64,000 nt of DNA from CAVQAH01 sp963784195 (GCA_963784195.1 CAWARA010000025.1:302824-366823); one strand, 5' to 3'. Counted from the first letter of the stretch, positions 24,539 to 34,021 are shown. Translations and numbers: made by a program. Notes: a model not told the origin generated them from the letters alone.

Positions 24539-26803
24539 TCAGAACCCGATAGTCACCCCGACCGCCGGCACCCTCGGCATCAACGTCTCGGTGACGCGAA
24601 CAGCCTCGAGGGTGCGCGCGCGAATGGAAGGATCGGAGGGTCCCAGATTCGTGCGATCGAACAGGTTCACGACTTCTGCGAAGAGTGTCACGCGCGAGCC
24701 GCGCAGAGTAAACACGCGATCGGCGCGAACATCGACACGCGAGTATGTGGGAAAGCGCGACACGTTGCGGCGATCGGTCAGGAACCAGGCTCCGTCGCGC
24801 TGCAGGTAGTATCCGCCGACCGGCACGTTGCTCCCGTAGCGCCATTTCATGCCGAGCGCCATGGCTTTCGGCAGCCGGTAGCGGCCGACGAGATTGATCG
24901 TGTGCCGCTGATCGTAATCGCTCCAGAAGCTCTCGCCTGTGAGGCGATCCGTATAACTCGCCCGGCCGTAGGCGTACGAAATCCATCCCGACAGGGCGCG
25001 GACGCGACCTTCGACAGACAGTTCGACGCCTCGCGCAGATCCGTCGAGCGCGTTCTCGTAGGCAGCCGCGATGGGCATCACGAGTCTGTCGCCGACGAGC
25101 ACCGGCTCGGAATCCTCGAGGCGGATCATGTCGCGCTCGCGGCGATAGTAGCCGGCAGCCTGCCACCGTAACCCGCCCATCGTTGCGCCGAGCGTGAGAT
25201 CGACGTGCGCGGCGCGCTCCGCGCCGAGCGTCCGCGTGCCGCTCGCCCCGAGCACCTGGTCGAACTCGGGGAACTGCGGGTACTCGCCAGCACCGGCCTT
25301 GACGTCGAATCGTCCGCGCCGCCACAGGACCTGCATCCAGGGGTTGATGCTCGGCTCATCGACGAGGCTCGAGTGCGCCACGCGCACGCCGGGACTGACG
25401 ACGAGCGACGGCGACACCTGCCACGTCAGCTGTGCATGGGCGGCCGGCAGCCAGCTATCCCCGTCGAACGCGTCCTCGCCTGCCGGGACGACGCCGCTGC
25501 CCTGCCGGGCGAAAGACCGGAGCACCCGCGACTCTTGCTGTCGGCGGACTTCCACGCCACCCTCGACGAGCATCCGTGAGGACACCCGGGTCGCCGCGCC
25601 CATGTTGTAGATCCACTCGCGGATCCGGCCCTCGCCGAGTGGCTGGCTGAACTCACCGGTGTTGTCGAAGCCCTGCGAGACATAACCCACGCGCTGCAGC
25701 AGCATCGTGTTCGCGACGATCGAGCGAAGGCCCGCCGTTACGACTACGGTGTGGCTGTCAGCGTCGCGGAGCGAGTTCGCTCCGGGTGTTTCGTCGTGCT
25801 CGTCATATCCGGCCCGTCCGGCGATGATCGACATTTGCAGCTGCTGAGTGCCGGACAGATCGAAGACGACGCGCGACTGAGAATCGACAAAGCCGAGCGC
25901 CGCGGCATCCGTTTCGGGATCGATCTGATGCAGCAGCCAGTTCAGGTACGAGCGTCGAATCGTCGCCAGCCAGGCGCCCCGTCCGCCGGCCAGCGGCCCT
26001 TCAGCGAGCACCGAGGCGTTGGTCACGCTTGCAGACGCACGCATGTCGAACGCCTTCCGCGATCCATCGCGGAGGCTGAAGTCAATCCACCCGCCGGTGC
26101 GCGTGCCGGACCGCTGGGCGTAGGAACCCGATTCCAGCGTCAGGCGATCCAGCGCATCGCTGTTGATGACGGCGATCGAGCCCGTGTCGGTACGTCCGCG
26201 AACGGCATGCAGCGGCCACGGGATGGCAATGCCATCCATCGACATGCCCAGGTGCCGCGAATCGGATCCGCGGATGGAGAACTCGCTGCGAAAGTCGTCA
26301 CCAGCCGTCACACCAGGGAGGGCATGAACAGCTCTGAAGGGATCGTCCGCCAGCACCCCGCGCAAGGCATCGAGCTGCGAAGCGTCTAGCGTGCGCGCCG
26401 ATGGCGCCGCGACATCAGCCGCATTCGCACCCGGCCGCACGTCCACTGTTTCCAGATACGGCGTCGCACCTGGTACCAGTGCGATCGTCAGGTCGGCGAT
26501 CTGGCCGGCGCGAACGACAACGCGGGGCCTGGCGCGGCCGTAACCGGTGTGCGACACATCCAGCCACTGCGCGCCCGCCGGCAGCGCGTCGAGCCTGAAG
26601 GTCCCATCGGCGGATGTGTGGACAAACAAGGACGTTCCGTCGACGCGGACGAGCGCCCCGGTTACACCCGCGCCGGTGATCGAGTCGGTGACGATGCCCT
26701 GAATGGCGCCGGTCGGCGACGTCGCTTGCCCCGCCACAACTGACGGCGCAAGCCAGAACACGAGGACGCCGATCAGGCTCCCGAGCGCGCGCACGCAACG
26801 CAT
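24539..26803 (-). CDS. TonB-dependent outer-membrane receptor with carboxypeptidase-regulatory domain
   Basis: 754 residues from ATG 26803 (MRCVRALGSLIG; a GTG at 26836 is the alternative). A signal peptide (VFWLAPSVVAGQA) precedes a CarboxypepD_reg-like domain (IQGIVTDSITGAGVTGALV), a plug (ALRGVLADDPFRAVHALPGV, EFSIRGSDSRHLGMSMDGI) and a ~22-strand barrel ending in aromatic MPRVPAVGVTIGF, the normal outer-membrane C-terminus. The plug and barrel belong to the SusC/OmpA-linked acidobacterial receptors. Ligand unknown; energised by TonB, not encoded here. Divergent from the VWFA gene. Confidence 0.9.
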   Translation of the reverse strand: MRCVRALGSLIGVLVFWLAPSVVAGQATSPTGAIQGIVTDSITGAGVTGALVRVDGTSLFVHTSADGTFRLDALPAGAQWLDVSHTGYGRARPRVVVRAGQIADLTIALVPGATPYLETVDVRPGANAADVAAPSARTLDASQLDALRGVLADDPFRAVHALPGVTAGDDFRSEFSIRGSDSRHLGMSMDGIAIPWPLHAVRGRTDTGSIAVINSDALDRLTLESGSYAQRSGTRTGGWIDFSLRDGSRKAFDMRASASVTNASVLAEGPLAGGRGAWLATIRRSYLNWLLHQIDPETDAAALGFVDSQSRVVFDLSGTQQLQMSIIAGRAGYDEHDETPGANSLRDADSHTVVVTAGLRSIVANTMLLQRVGYVSQGFDNTGEFSQPLGEGRIREWIYNMGAATRVSSRMLVEGGVEVRRQQESRVLRSFARQGSGVVPAGEDAFDGDSWLPAAHAQLTWQVSPSLVVSPGVRVAHSSLVDEPSINPWMQVLWRRGRFDVKAGAGEYPQFPEFDQVLGASGTRTLGAERAAHVDLTLGATMGGLRWQAAGYYRRERDMIRLEDSEPVLVGDRLVMPIAAAYENALDGSARGVELSVEGRVRALSGWISYAYGRASYTDRLTGESFWSDYDQRHTINLVGRYRLPKAMALGMKWRYGSNVPVGGYYLQRDGAWFLTDRRNVSRFPTYSRVDVRADRVFTLRGSRVTLFAEVVNLFDRTNLGPSDPSIRARTLEAVRVTETLMPRVPAVGVTIGF

Positions 26804-26838
26804 TGTCTCGCGGATCGGTGCCTTCCGCCGTTCCACCC

Positions 26839-26844
26839 TATAAT
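26839..26844 (+). promoter_or_regulatory. Possible -10 box for the VWFA gene
   Basis: A perfect TATAAT, rare in this GC-rich window, lies 45 bp upstream of the VWFA start codon, between the divergent TonB receptor and VWFA genes. No convincing -35 is visible at normal spacing, so it is tentative. Confidence 0.35.
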
Positions 26845-26889
26845 CCGCGTTGCAGGCAGGGGCGCAATGACGGCCCGGAGGAGGATTCG

Positions 26890-28113
26890 ATGAGCGTGCG
26901 GTCGGCTCCCGTTGCCCTGGGTCTCACCGTCCTGGGCGCGGTCCTCATGCAAGCCCCGGCAGGCACGCAGCAGCAACAGCCGCCGGCGTTCCGCTCGGGC
27001 GTCGAGCTGGTCTCGGTGGACGTGCAGGTGGTGGACAAACGCGGGCAGCCGATCACGGGCCTGAAGCCGGAACAGTTCGAGGTCACCATCGACGGCCGGA
27101 AGCGCCAGGTCGTCTCGGCGCAGCTGATCGATTCGGCCACCGGTACACTTCACCCGTCGAACCCTGCGGCCCCTGATGGTGCAGGAGGACCGGCCGCGAA
27201 ACAGATCAACGCCGGCAATCTGTACGTGATGGCGATCGATCAGGGCAGCTTCCGCGCCGTCAACGCGCCATCGGCGGCGCACGCCGTCAAGGAGTTCATC
27301 AAGCGCCTTACTCTGAACGACTACCTGGGCCTCGTCAGCTACCCGCAGCCCGGTGTCGTCATCGACCCCACGCGTGAACGCGGCACCGTCAACGAGGCAG
27401 TCAGCCGCATCGTCGGGTTCACCGCCCTCAAGGCTCGTCAGCAGTTTCAGTTCACGCTGTCGGACGCGATCGATGCGTCGTCGCGCGATCGCGACGCGCT
27501 CAAGCGTGTGGTCGACCGCAATTGCCAGCCAGGCGACCAGTTCTGCCCCAATCAGGTCGAGATGGAAATGTCGGAGTCCATCAGCACGCTGGAGATGCAG
27601 GCGGTGCGCAGCCTCGATGGGCTGAGGGCCGTGGTGAAGATGGTTGGTGAACTCGAGGGACGAAAGATCCTGGTGGTCGTCAGTGCCGGAATTCCAACCG
27701 GCGATCGGACCGGCGGCCGTCTCTACATGCGGACGCACGCCATGGAGGTCGGCAAGGAAGCCGCGGCTGCGGGCGTCCTCGTGTACACGCTTCACCTGAA
27801 CACCAGCTTCCTGGACGCGTTCTCGCCGCAAGCCGGCAGCGTGTCGCAGACGCTGATGCGCGAGACCGGCGTCTACGCGCGCGGCCTCGACCTCTTCAAC
27901 GGGTCGGCGGGCGGAACGCTGATGGAAGTCAACACTGGTCCTGATTTCGCCATCGAGCGAATGATGCGCGAGACCTCGGCGTATTACCTGCTCGGCGTTC
28001 AACCCGAGGAGGCGGATCGCGACGGCCGGAGTCACGCGATCAACGTGCGCGTCAGTCAGCGCGACAGCAACGTCCGCAACCGGCGCAGCGTCGTGATCCC
28101 GAAGCCAAGCTGA
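26890..28113 (+). CDS. VWFA-related acidobacterial exported protein
   Basis: 407 residues; ATG 26890 follows GGAGGA by 4 nt. A short signal (VALGLTVLGAVLMQAPAGT) is followed by the conserved opening FRSGVELVSVDVQVVDKRG and LKPEQFEVTIDGRKRQVVS, then a Rossmann-like VWA domain with NLYVMAIDQGSF instead of the classical DxSxS MIDAS, and the C-terminal RMMRETSAYYLLGVQPEEAD that defines the TIGR03436-type family. These are exported proteins of unknown function, abundant in acidobacteria. Sits just upstream of adk but is probably a separate unit. Confidence 0.92.
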   Translation: MSVRSAPVALGLTVLGAVLMQAPAGTQQQQPPAFRSGVELVSVDVQVVDKRGQPITGLKPEQFEVTIDGRKRQVVSAQLIDSATGTLHPSNPAAPDGAGGPAAKQINAGNLYVMAIDQGSFRAVNAPSAAHAVKEFIKRLTLNDYLGLVSYPQPGVVIDPTRERGTVNEAVSRIVGFTALKARQQFQFTLSDAIDASSRDRDALKRVVDRNCQPGDQFCPNQVEMEMSESISTLEMQAVRSLDGLRAVVKMVGELEGRKILVVVSAGIPTGDRTGGRLYMRTHAMEVGKEAAAAGVLVYTLHLNTSFLDAFSPQAGSVSQTLMRETGVYARGLDLFNGSAGGTLMEVNTGPDFAIERMMRETSAYYLLGVQPEEADRDGRSHAINVRVSQRDSNVRNRRSVVIPKPS

Positions 28114-28135
28114 TTCGTGCACGGGTACCGGAGCG

Positions 28136-28795
28136 ATGGATCTCGTCCTTCTCGGCGCTCCCGGATCGGGCAAGGGAACCCAGGCCGCTTACCTGCAGGA
28201 GGAGCTGGGGCTGACGCACGTGGCGTCGGGGGATCTCTTCCGCGATCACCTGCAGCGGAAGACTGAGCTCGGCATGCAGGCCGGCGCCTACATGGAAACG
28301 GGCGCGCTCGTTCCGGACGCCATCACGATCGCTATGCTGCGCGAGCGCGTGAGCCAGCCAGACGCCATCAACGGCGTCCTGCTCGACGGCTTTCCGCGCA
28401 CGATGGAACAGGCGATCGCGCTCAACGAGATGATGGCGACGCTGGGCCGCGAGATCAGTGCGGTCCTCTATGTCGAGGTGCCGGACGAAGAACTGGTGGC
28501 GCGGCTCTCAGGACGCGTGATTTGCCGTGAATGTCAGGTGCCCTTCCACCTCACGGCCAACCCGTTCCGGACGTGCCCGTTTCACCGGTGCCACGGCGAG
28601 CATCTCTATCAGCGCGCCGACGACAACCCCGAAACGGTTCGCGCGCGGCTGGTCACGTTCCATCGGCAGACCGCCCCGGTGATCGACTACTACCGTCTGA
28701 TCAACCTCCTCGTAACGGTGCCGGGCCACGGGTCGGTCGAGGAAGTGAAGCGGGCGACACTCGAGGCCGTGCGAAAGATCAGAGGGGACGGATGA
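28136..28795 (+). CDS. adk: Adenylate kinase
   Basis: 219 residues. Walker A GAPGSGKGTQ (7-16), AMP-binding SGDLFR and LDGFPRT, and the long-form lid. The lid shows CRECQVPFH...CPFHRC, close to the four-cysteine zinc lid but with some positions changed, so metal binding is uncertain. It converts AMP + ATP to 2 ADP in the cytosol. Six bases separate it from the polyphosphate:AMP phosphotransferase gene, and together they regenerate ADP and ATP from AMP with polyphosphate. Confidence 0.95.
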   Translation: MDLVLLGAPGSGKGTQAAYLQEELGLTHVASGDLFRDHLQRKTELGMQAGAYMETGALVPDAITIAMLRERVSQPDAINGVLLDGFPRTMEQAIALNEMMATLGREISAVLYVEVPDEELVARLSGRVICRECQVPFHLTANPFRTCPFHRCHGEHLYQRADDNPETVRARLVTFHRQTAPVIDYYRLINLLVTVPGHGSVEEVKRATLEAVRKIRGDG

Positions 28796-28801
28796 AGCAC
28801 C

Positions 28802-30307
28802 ATGTTTGAGGCGGCCGAGCTCGGACGATCGATTCCGAAGGAAACGTTCAAGGCCAGGGTGCCTGGCCTGCGCAGTGAATTGCTCGAGGTCCAGCAGCAG
28901 CTGACCGCCGCCAGGTTCCCCGTCATCGTCATGTTCGCGGGTGTCGACGGTGCGGGCAAGGGCGAAACGGTCAACCTGCTGAACGAGTGGATGGATCCGC
29001 GCTGGATCGTGACGCGCGCATACACAACACCGTCCGAAGAAGAGCACGAGCGGCCCGAGTACTGGCGATACTGGCGCGACCTCCCGCCAAAGGGCCGCAT
29101 CGGCCTGTTCTTGAGCGCGTGGTACTCGCAGCCTGTCGTCAATCGCGCCTACGGGCGAATCCGCGCGAGCGATTTCGACAAGCAACTCGATCGCATCGCG
29201 GCGTTCGAACGGACGCTGACGAGCGACGGCGCCCTCATCCTGAAGTTCTGGATGCACCTCGGGAAGAAGGCCCAGAAGAAACGCCTGGAGACGCTCGAGA
29301 AGGATCCGTTGACGCGCTGGCGGGTCACCAAACTGCAGTGGCGGCATTGGAAGATGTACGGCAAGTTCGTGGCCGCCGGCGAGCGGGTGCTCCGAAGGAC
29401 CAGCACGGTCGAGGCGCCGTGGACGATTGTCGAGGGCGTCGACGAGGCGTATCGCAGCCTGACCGTTGCGACCGCGATCAGAGACGCGGTCCGCGAAGCG
29501 CTCGCGCGTACCAGTGCCGCGCAAGCCAGGAAGTCAACGGCGACCGTGAAGGCCGTCACGACCGCCGTCAAGCCACAGTCCACTGCAACGCCCACGATCC
29601 TCAGCAGCCTCGACATGCAGCAGAAGGTGTCGAAGAAGGACTTCGGCGAGCGGCTGGAAAAGCTGCAGGGCCGGCTGAACCTTCTCCAGCGCAAGGCTCA
29701 GGCGAAAGGCATCTCGACGATCCTCGTATTCGAAGGCTGGGACGCCGCTGGCAAGGGCGGCGCGATCCGGCGGATCACCCGCGCGCTCGACGCGCGGTCG
29801 TACCAAGTGATCCCGATCGCCGCGCCGACCGACGAAGAGCGCGCGCAGCACTATCTCTGGCGCTTCTGGCGTCACCTGTCACGAGCCGGACGCCTCACCA
29901 TTTTCGATCGCAGCTGGTACGGGCGTGTCCTCGTCGAACGTGTCGAGGGTTTCGCCTCCGAGAACGAGTGGAAGCGCGCGTATACCGAGATCGGTGAGTT
30001 CGAGGATCAGCTCGTCGAACACGGCATCGTCCTCATGAAGTATTGGGTTCACATTACTCAGGAAGAGCAGCTTCGTCGCTTCAAGGAACGTGAAAAGGCA
30101 AAGTACAAACAGTGGAAGCTGACCGACGAGGACTGGCGCAACCGCGCGAAGTGGCCGGACTACGAACGCGCGGTCAACGAAATGATCGAGCGCACCAGCA
30201 CCCGCGCGGCCCCGTGGACCGTCGTCGAGGGGAACGACAAATACTTCGCGCGCCTCAAGGTGCTCAAAACGCTCTGCGACAGCCTGGGGGACGCGGTCGA
30301 GCGGTAG
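28802..30307 (+). CDS. pap: Polyphosphate:AMP phosphotransferase (double PPK2 domain)
   Basis: 501 residues with two PPK2 units: residues ~5-225 (GVDGAGKGETVNLLNEW P-loop at 43-58, LFLSAWYSQPV, KKRLETLEKDPLTRWRV lid region) and ~275-495 (EGWDAAGKGGAIRRIT P-loop, FDRSWYGRVLVERVEG, LRRFKEREKAKYKQWKLTDE). Two-domain PPK2 class II enzymes transfer phosphate from polyphosphate to AMP, forming ADP. Adjacent adk completes the path to ATP. Cytosolic, no regulation visible. Confidence 0.93.
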   Translation: MFEAAELGRSIPKETFKARVPGLRSELLEVQQQLTAARFPVIVMFAGVDGAGKGETVNLLNEWMDPRWIVTRAYTTPSEEEHERPEYWRYWRDLPPKGRIGLFLSAWYSQPVVNRAYGRIRASDFDKQLDRIAAFERTLTSDGALILKFWMHLGKKAQKKRLETLEKDPLTRWRVTKLQWRHWKMYGKFVAAGERVLRRTSTVEAPWTIVEGVDEAYRSLTVATAIRDAVREALARTSAAQARKSTATVKAVTTAVKPQSTATPTILSSLDMQQKVSKKDFGERLEKLQGRLNLLQRKAQAKGISTILVFEGWDAAGKGGAIRRITRALDARSYQVIPIAAPTDEERAQHYLWRFWRHLSRAGRLTIFDRSWYGRVLVERVEGFASENEWKRAYTEIGEFEDQLVEHGIVLMKYWVHITQEEQLRRFKEREKAKYKQWKLTDEDWRNRAKWPDYERAVNEMIERTSTRAAPWTVVEGNDKYFARLKVLKTLCDSLGDAVER

Positions 30308-30320
30308 GAGAAAGGGCGGG

Positions 30321-30509
30321 TCACCGCCGCCGGAACAGCCAGAAGGCGGCGACCAGCCCGCCGATGACCCACAGGATCGTGTGTTGCTGGATGCTGTCGG
30401 ACACGGTCCCGACAACCTGCCCGGTCAGGGTCTCGATGGCGCCGACGATGCCGCCGCTGGCGCCGCCGTATTCACCGATCGATTGCGCGAGAAGCATGTT
30501 GAAAGTCAT
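30321..30509 (-). CDS. Small tail-anchored membrane protein (62 aa)
   Basis: Starts MTFNMLLAQSIGEYGGASGG and ends in a single membrane helix HTILWVIGGLVAAFWLF followed by RRR, so the tail faces the cytosol. The gene converges with pap 13 bp away. No family recognised; the size, hydrophobic C-terminus and coding-like codon use support a real gene. Start chosen from the position of the motif; GGCGG precedes it. Confidence 0.65.
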   Translation of the reverse strand: MTFNMLLAQSIGEYGGASGGIVGAIETLTGQVVGTVSDSIQQHTILWVIGGLVAAFWLFRRR

Positions 30510-30609
30510 CCGCCGGTATTGTCGATCACCCTGGCGGTCAGGGTCTACAGCCCGACGCAGGCTCGCGGCGTAAGATGGGATCTCCTTTCGCACCAGGGAG
30601 ACAGCCTTC

Positions 30610-31164
30610 ATGACCGAATACCGCATCGCCGTCCTGGTCGGGAGCCTTCGCCGCGACTCCTTGAACCGGGGGCTGGCCAACGCCACGATCAAGCTAGGCC
30701 CCCCGGAGTTCTCGTTCGACTTGATTCGCATCGACGACCTGCCACCCTACAACCAGGATGACGAGAAGACGCCCGCCGACGCGGTCACCAGGCTCAAGAA
30801 GGAGCTCTCGGCGGCGAAGGGCCTGATGTTCGTCACGCCCGAATACAACCGATCGATTCCCGGCGTTTTGAAGAACGCGATCGACCAGGGATCGCGTCCA
30901 TACGGCCAGAGCGCGTGGCTCGGCAAACCGGCGGGGATCATGGGCGCGTCGCGCGGCGCGCCAGGCACCTCGATGGCGCAGCAACACCTGCGAAACGTTC
31001 TCGCGCACCTGGACGTTCCGACGATGGGCCAGCCGGAAGTGTTCTTTCAGGCGCGTGAAGGGACGTTCGACGCCGAGGGCAATCTGGTCAGCGCTGACGC
31101 GACGAAGCTGCTGCAGCGATGGATGGATCGGTACGTCGCATGGGTCGAGCGCTTCGCGGGGTGA
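30610..31164 (+). CDS. NADPH-dependent FMN reductase
   Basis: 184 residues. Flavodoxin-like fold: IAVLVGSLRRDSLNRGLA (6-23, phosphate loop), TPEYNRSIPGVLKNAID (77-93, FMN-binding) and GIMGASRGAPGTSMAQQHLR. It reduces quinones, azo dyes, chromate or flavins with NADPH. CDS is well formed with a start at ATG 30610 after an AGGGAG stretch. Divergent from the small membrane protein at 30509. Confidence 0.92.
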   Translation: MTEYRIAVLVGSLRRDSLNRGLANATIKLGPPEFSFDLIRIDDLPPYNQDDEKTPADAVTRLKKELSAAKGLMFVTPEYNRSIPGVLKNAIDQGSRPYGQSAWLGKPAGIMGASRGAPGTSMAQQHLRNVLAHLDVPTMGQPEVFFQAREGTFDAEGNLVSADATKLLQRWMDRYVAWVERFAG

Positions 31165-31197
31165 CCTCTTGACGCCGCCCCGCGGCCGACGACCTTG

Positions 31198-32196
31198 CTA
31201 CCGCAACGTCCCGTACACAATCCCCAGAAAGTCCTTCGCCTGCATGAAGCCCTTGCCCCACGTCGCGTCGAGATCGGCGGTGGGGTTCGCGGCGACCACT
31301 TCAGCAGCCGTTCGGCCCTCGGCCTTCAGTTTCTGCACGCGGTCGCGAACGGTGACCAGCATGTCTCGATACTTCGTCAGCGCCGCGCGGTCGCCCAGCG
31401 GGCCGTGTCCGGGAATGATTTTGGTTGACGCGTCGGTGCGCTTCACCGCGGCATCGGCGGCGGCAATCGTGCCATTGATATGCCCTCCCGTGCTGGCGTC
31501 GATGAAGGGATACATGCCGTTGAAGAACACGTCGCCGAGGTGCAGCACGTTCCCCTTCGTGCAGTGGATCGACACGTCCGTGTCGGTGTGCGCGGGCGGA
31601 ATGTAAGCGATCTCGATCTTTTCGCCGTTCGCCTCGATGCTCTTGCGATCCTTGAACGTCTCGGTGGGCAGCGCACCCGCCGGCGCCGGAGGGAAATGCA
31701 TGCCGAGCAAATCGTGCGTCTCGGTCAGGCGCTTGCGCGTGTTCTCGTGCGCCACGACGGCGGCGCCGGCCTTGCGGAAGTTCTCGTTGTTGTCGGCGTG
31801 ATCGAGATGCCAGTGCGTGTCGATGAGGACCTGCACGGGCGCTGGGCCGATCCCGTCGAGTGCCTTCCTGAGATTGGGGAACGCCGGCAGCACGAACGAA
31901 TCGACGACCACCTTGCCGTCCGGACCGTTGATGACGAGCACGTTGCCGCCGGGGCCGCTCAGCATCGCCAGACTGTCGGTGAGCTTCGTCGTCTCGACGG
32001 GGATCGCGCCCATCTGCGCGCGGTACGCGGCCACCGCATCGGTCGGCGTCTGCGCCTGTGCCTGGAAGAACCCGAAGGGCCCCGCCCACGACGGTGCCGG
32101 AATCAGCGGGACGACGACCATGCCGCCGGCAAGGATGCCGCTACGGCGAAGAAGGTCGCGCCGTGTGATCTGCCCTGTTCTCTCATCGTTGATCAT
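31198..32196 (-). CDS. Tat-exported metallo-beta-lactamase-fold hydrolase
   Basis: 332 residues. A twin-arginine signal ITRRDLLRRSG (9-19) and hydrophobic LAGGMVVVPLIPAPSWA export it folded. The metal motif THWHLDHADN (HxHxDH) lies near 126, with further ligands in HTDTDVSIHCTKG and GHGPLGDRA. Catalytic activity is probably hydrolysis of an ester or lactone-like substrate; family assignment is only to superfamily. Minus-strand neighbour of the nucleotide-transporter-like gene, 24 bp from its stop, so the two may be cotranscribed. Confidence 0.88.
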   Translation of the reverse strand: MINDERTGQITRRDLLRRSGILAGGMVVVPLIPAPSWAGPFGFFQAQAQTPTDAVAAYRAQMGAIPVETTKLTDSLAMLSGPGGNVLVINGPDGKVVVDSFVLPAFPNLRKALDGIGPAPVQVLIDTHWHLDHADNNENFRKAGAAVVAHENTRKRLTETHDLLGMHFPPAPAGALPTETFKDRKSIEANGEKIEIAYIPPAHTDTDVSIHCTKGNVLHLGDVFFNGMYPFIDASTGGHINGTIAAADAAVKRTDASTKIIPGHGPLGDRAALTKYRDMLVTVRDRVQKLKAEGRTAAEVVAANPTADLDATWGKGFMQAKDFLGIVYGTLR

Positions 32197-32220
32197 GGCT
32201 GCTCCAATACGTGTCGATTG

Positions 32221-33594
32221 TTATGCCACGGTGACGGGAGGCTTCCCGGACGCGGCCAGCGCTTTGTACTGCTGTCCAATCCGCAACGCCAGGTAGAGCC
32301 AGGCGACGACCATCAGGGCGTTGATGGCCGCGAAACCACGCGGTTGAAGAGGAAAGACGGAAGAACCGACAAACACGATGGCCGCGGAGAGCACGTCGCC
32401 CATCCTCACGAAGAACGAATCGATCGCCTGCTTCGCGCTGTACTTCTGCTCGCGGGTGCACGGCAGGAACAACATGTTGCGGACCGTGTTGTTGATCGAG
32501 TAGTCGGTTGCGTTCTCCGCCACCTTGGCGGCGAGCACCGCGCGCAGCAGCGGGAAAAAGACGATGATGCTGTACGCCGTGAGCGAGATGACCGGCAGAA
32601 TCATGACGCCCACCGACACGCCCAGGTACTTGACGACCCTGGACACGACGAACAGCTGCAGGAACAGACCGAGGATGTTCACGTAAGTGAAGTACGTCGC
32701 ATAAAACGCGCCTATTTGCGTCTCGATCGCCTCCGGATTGTTAGCTCCGACCTGTTCGATCACAGCGTCTCTGACGATGCTGCCCAGGATGTATTCACCC
32801 GTCGTGTTGACGGTGTTCAGGAACAGCAGCATGAAGGCCATGAAGAGAAGGTATTTCGTTTTGAAAACCATCGCGAACGGGCTGAGCCCGCCTTCGCTTT
32901 TCTCGGGCACGGCCGCCGCCGGGGATACCTTGGCGGCAGCTGCTTTCTGCCGCCCTGCCCCACGTCGCGTCTCGCGTGAATCGATGTAGTTGGTGATCAT
33001 CACTTCGATCACGAGTAATGCTGCGCCGACCAGCATGAGCTCGTAGACGCCGAGCCGTTCGATGAATCTGCTGGCGAACCGCGAACCGAACACCGCGCCC
33101 AGCGAGGCGCCAAAGCCGACGATCGCGAACAATCGTTCGCCCTGATCCTTCGTGTAGACGTCGTTGGCGAACGACCAGAACTGCGCGACGATCATCAGGT
33201 TGAAGATGCCAATCCAGAGGAAGAACACCATCCCCAGCGGCACCCGCATCTGCCCCAGCACGTAGAACACCACCAGGCACGCCACGAAGAACATCGTGAC
33301 GACGTTGATCAGCCGGCGCCGATCCATCCGGTCGACCAATCGGCCGTAATACGGCACCACGATCGCGAGCACGGCGACCTGCGCGGCCGACATGTAAGTC
33401 TTCAGCTCGGCCGACCCGCCACCGAGGATGAGTGCCTCGCGGACCGGCTTGAGCACGTAATACGCCATCAGAATCAAAAAAATGTTCAGGGACAGGAGGA
33501 GCGCGGTGCCTCCCTCGCCCGCTTTCACGTCGGTGAAAACACGCAGCATCCGGTCGAGGGGCGATCCGGGCGATTCCGAGGTTGGCGTGGCCAT
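32221..33594 (-). CDS. Npt1/Npt2-type nucleotide-transporter-like (MFS) protein
   Basis: 457 residues from ATG 33594 (MATPTSESPG); upstream residues to 33636 look non-conserved. About 12 hydrophobic segments; characteristic pieces are YYVLKPVREALILGGGSAEL near the first helix, FWSFANDVYTKDQGERLFAIVG in the centre and NNTVRNMLFLPCTREQKYSAK near helix 9. The last two resemble the TLC ATP/ADP antiporter family. In obligate intracellular bacteria these take up host ATP; in a free-living genome the substrate may differ. Confidence 0.85.
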   Translation of the reverse strand: MATPTSESPGSPLDRMLRVFTDVKAGEGGTALLLSLNIFLILMAYYVLKPVREALILGGGSAELKTYMSAAQVAVLAIVVPYYGRLVDRMDRRRLINVVTMFFVACLVVFYVLGQMRVPLGMVFFLWIGIFNLMIVAQFWSFANDVYTKDQGERLFAIVGFGASLGAVFGSRFASRFIERLGVYELMLVGAALLVIEVMITNYIDSRETRRGAGRQKAAAAKVSPAAAVPEKSEGGLSPFAMVFKTKYLLFMAFMLLFLNTVNTTGEYILGSIVRDAVIEQVGANNPEAIETQIGAFYATYFTYVNILGLFLQLFVVSRVVKYLGVSVGVMILPVISLTAYSIIVFFPLLRAVLAAKVAENATDYSINNTVRNMLFLPCTREQKYSAKQAIDSFFVRMGDVLSAAIVFVGSSVFPLQPRGFAAINALMVVAWLYLALRIGQQYKALAASGKPPVTVA

Positions 33595-34021
33595 CGTCAA
33601 TTTACCCTTTGGAGGACGTCGCGAACGATCGACCACCGAGGCGTCCGTTTCCCGGCGGCTGAACCAAAGATCTCCAGACCGTACAACTTCTCGAGCCTTC
33701 CGTCACGCGTCCTCACCGCCATGGAGGTGTTCACAGAGGGTTGCCCAGGGCGGGATCGTGAAGAGCGGTTCGCCGCCGAGCCGCTCGAGCCCTGTCCAAT
33801 CGCAGCGGCTGGCCCGGACGTGTCGACCGCGCGAGGAGCGCCAAGAATCCTACTGGCGTAAGACAACGGCGGCGTGGATCATACTTTGATGCCGGGTGCT
33901 TCCACTACCGCTGATAGTAGTGAACGTGATCGTGTCGGCAGCACCTGCAGTTGCATCAGCGGCGATTCAGCCCGGGCTCGCGATCACGAAACGTCCGTCC
34001 CACGTCGGTCCCCACCACCCT
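33595..34021. other. Intergenic region, 427 bp
   Basis: Between the Npt-like start and the XRE start. It holds the inverted repeat CACTAC-N8-GTAGTG (33903-33922), which could be an operator for the XRE gene. A short minus-strand frame at 33597-33866 has no recognisable homology and is not called. Otherwise nothing seen. Confidence 0.45.

Noticed and set aside
26773..28173. 466-codon minus-strand open frame
   Set aside because: Antisense to the VWFA-type gene; its residues are Arg/Asp/Val-rich without domains.
31480..32979. 499-codon plus-strand open frame
   Set aside because: Shadow of the metallo-hydrolase and nucleotide-transporter genes, which carry clear motifs on the other strand.
33597..33866. 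Minus-strand 89-codon frame upstream of the nucleotide-transporter gene
   Set aside because: No recognisable homology and low-complexity N-terminus; could be a relic, but not supported.
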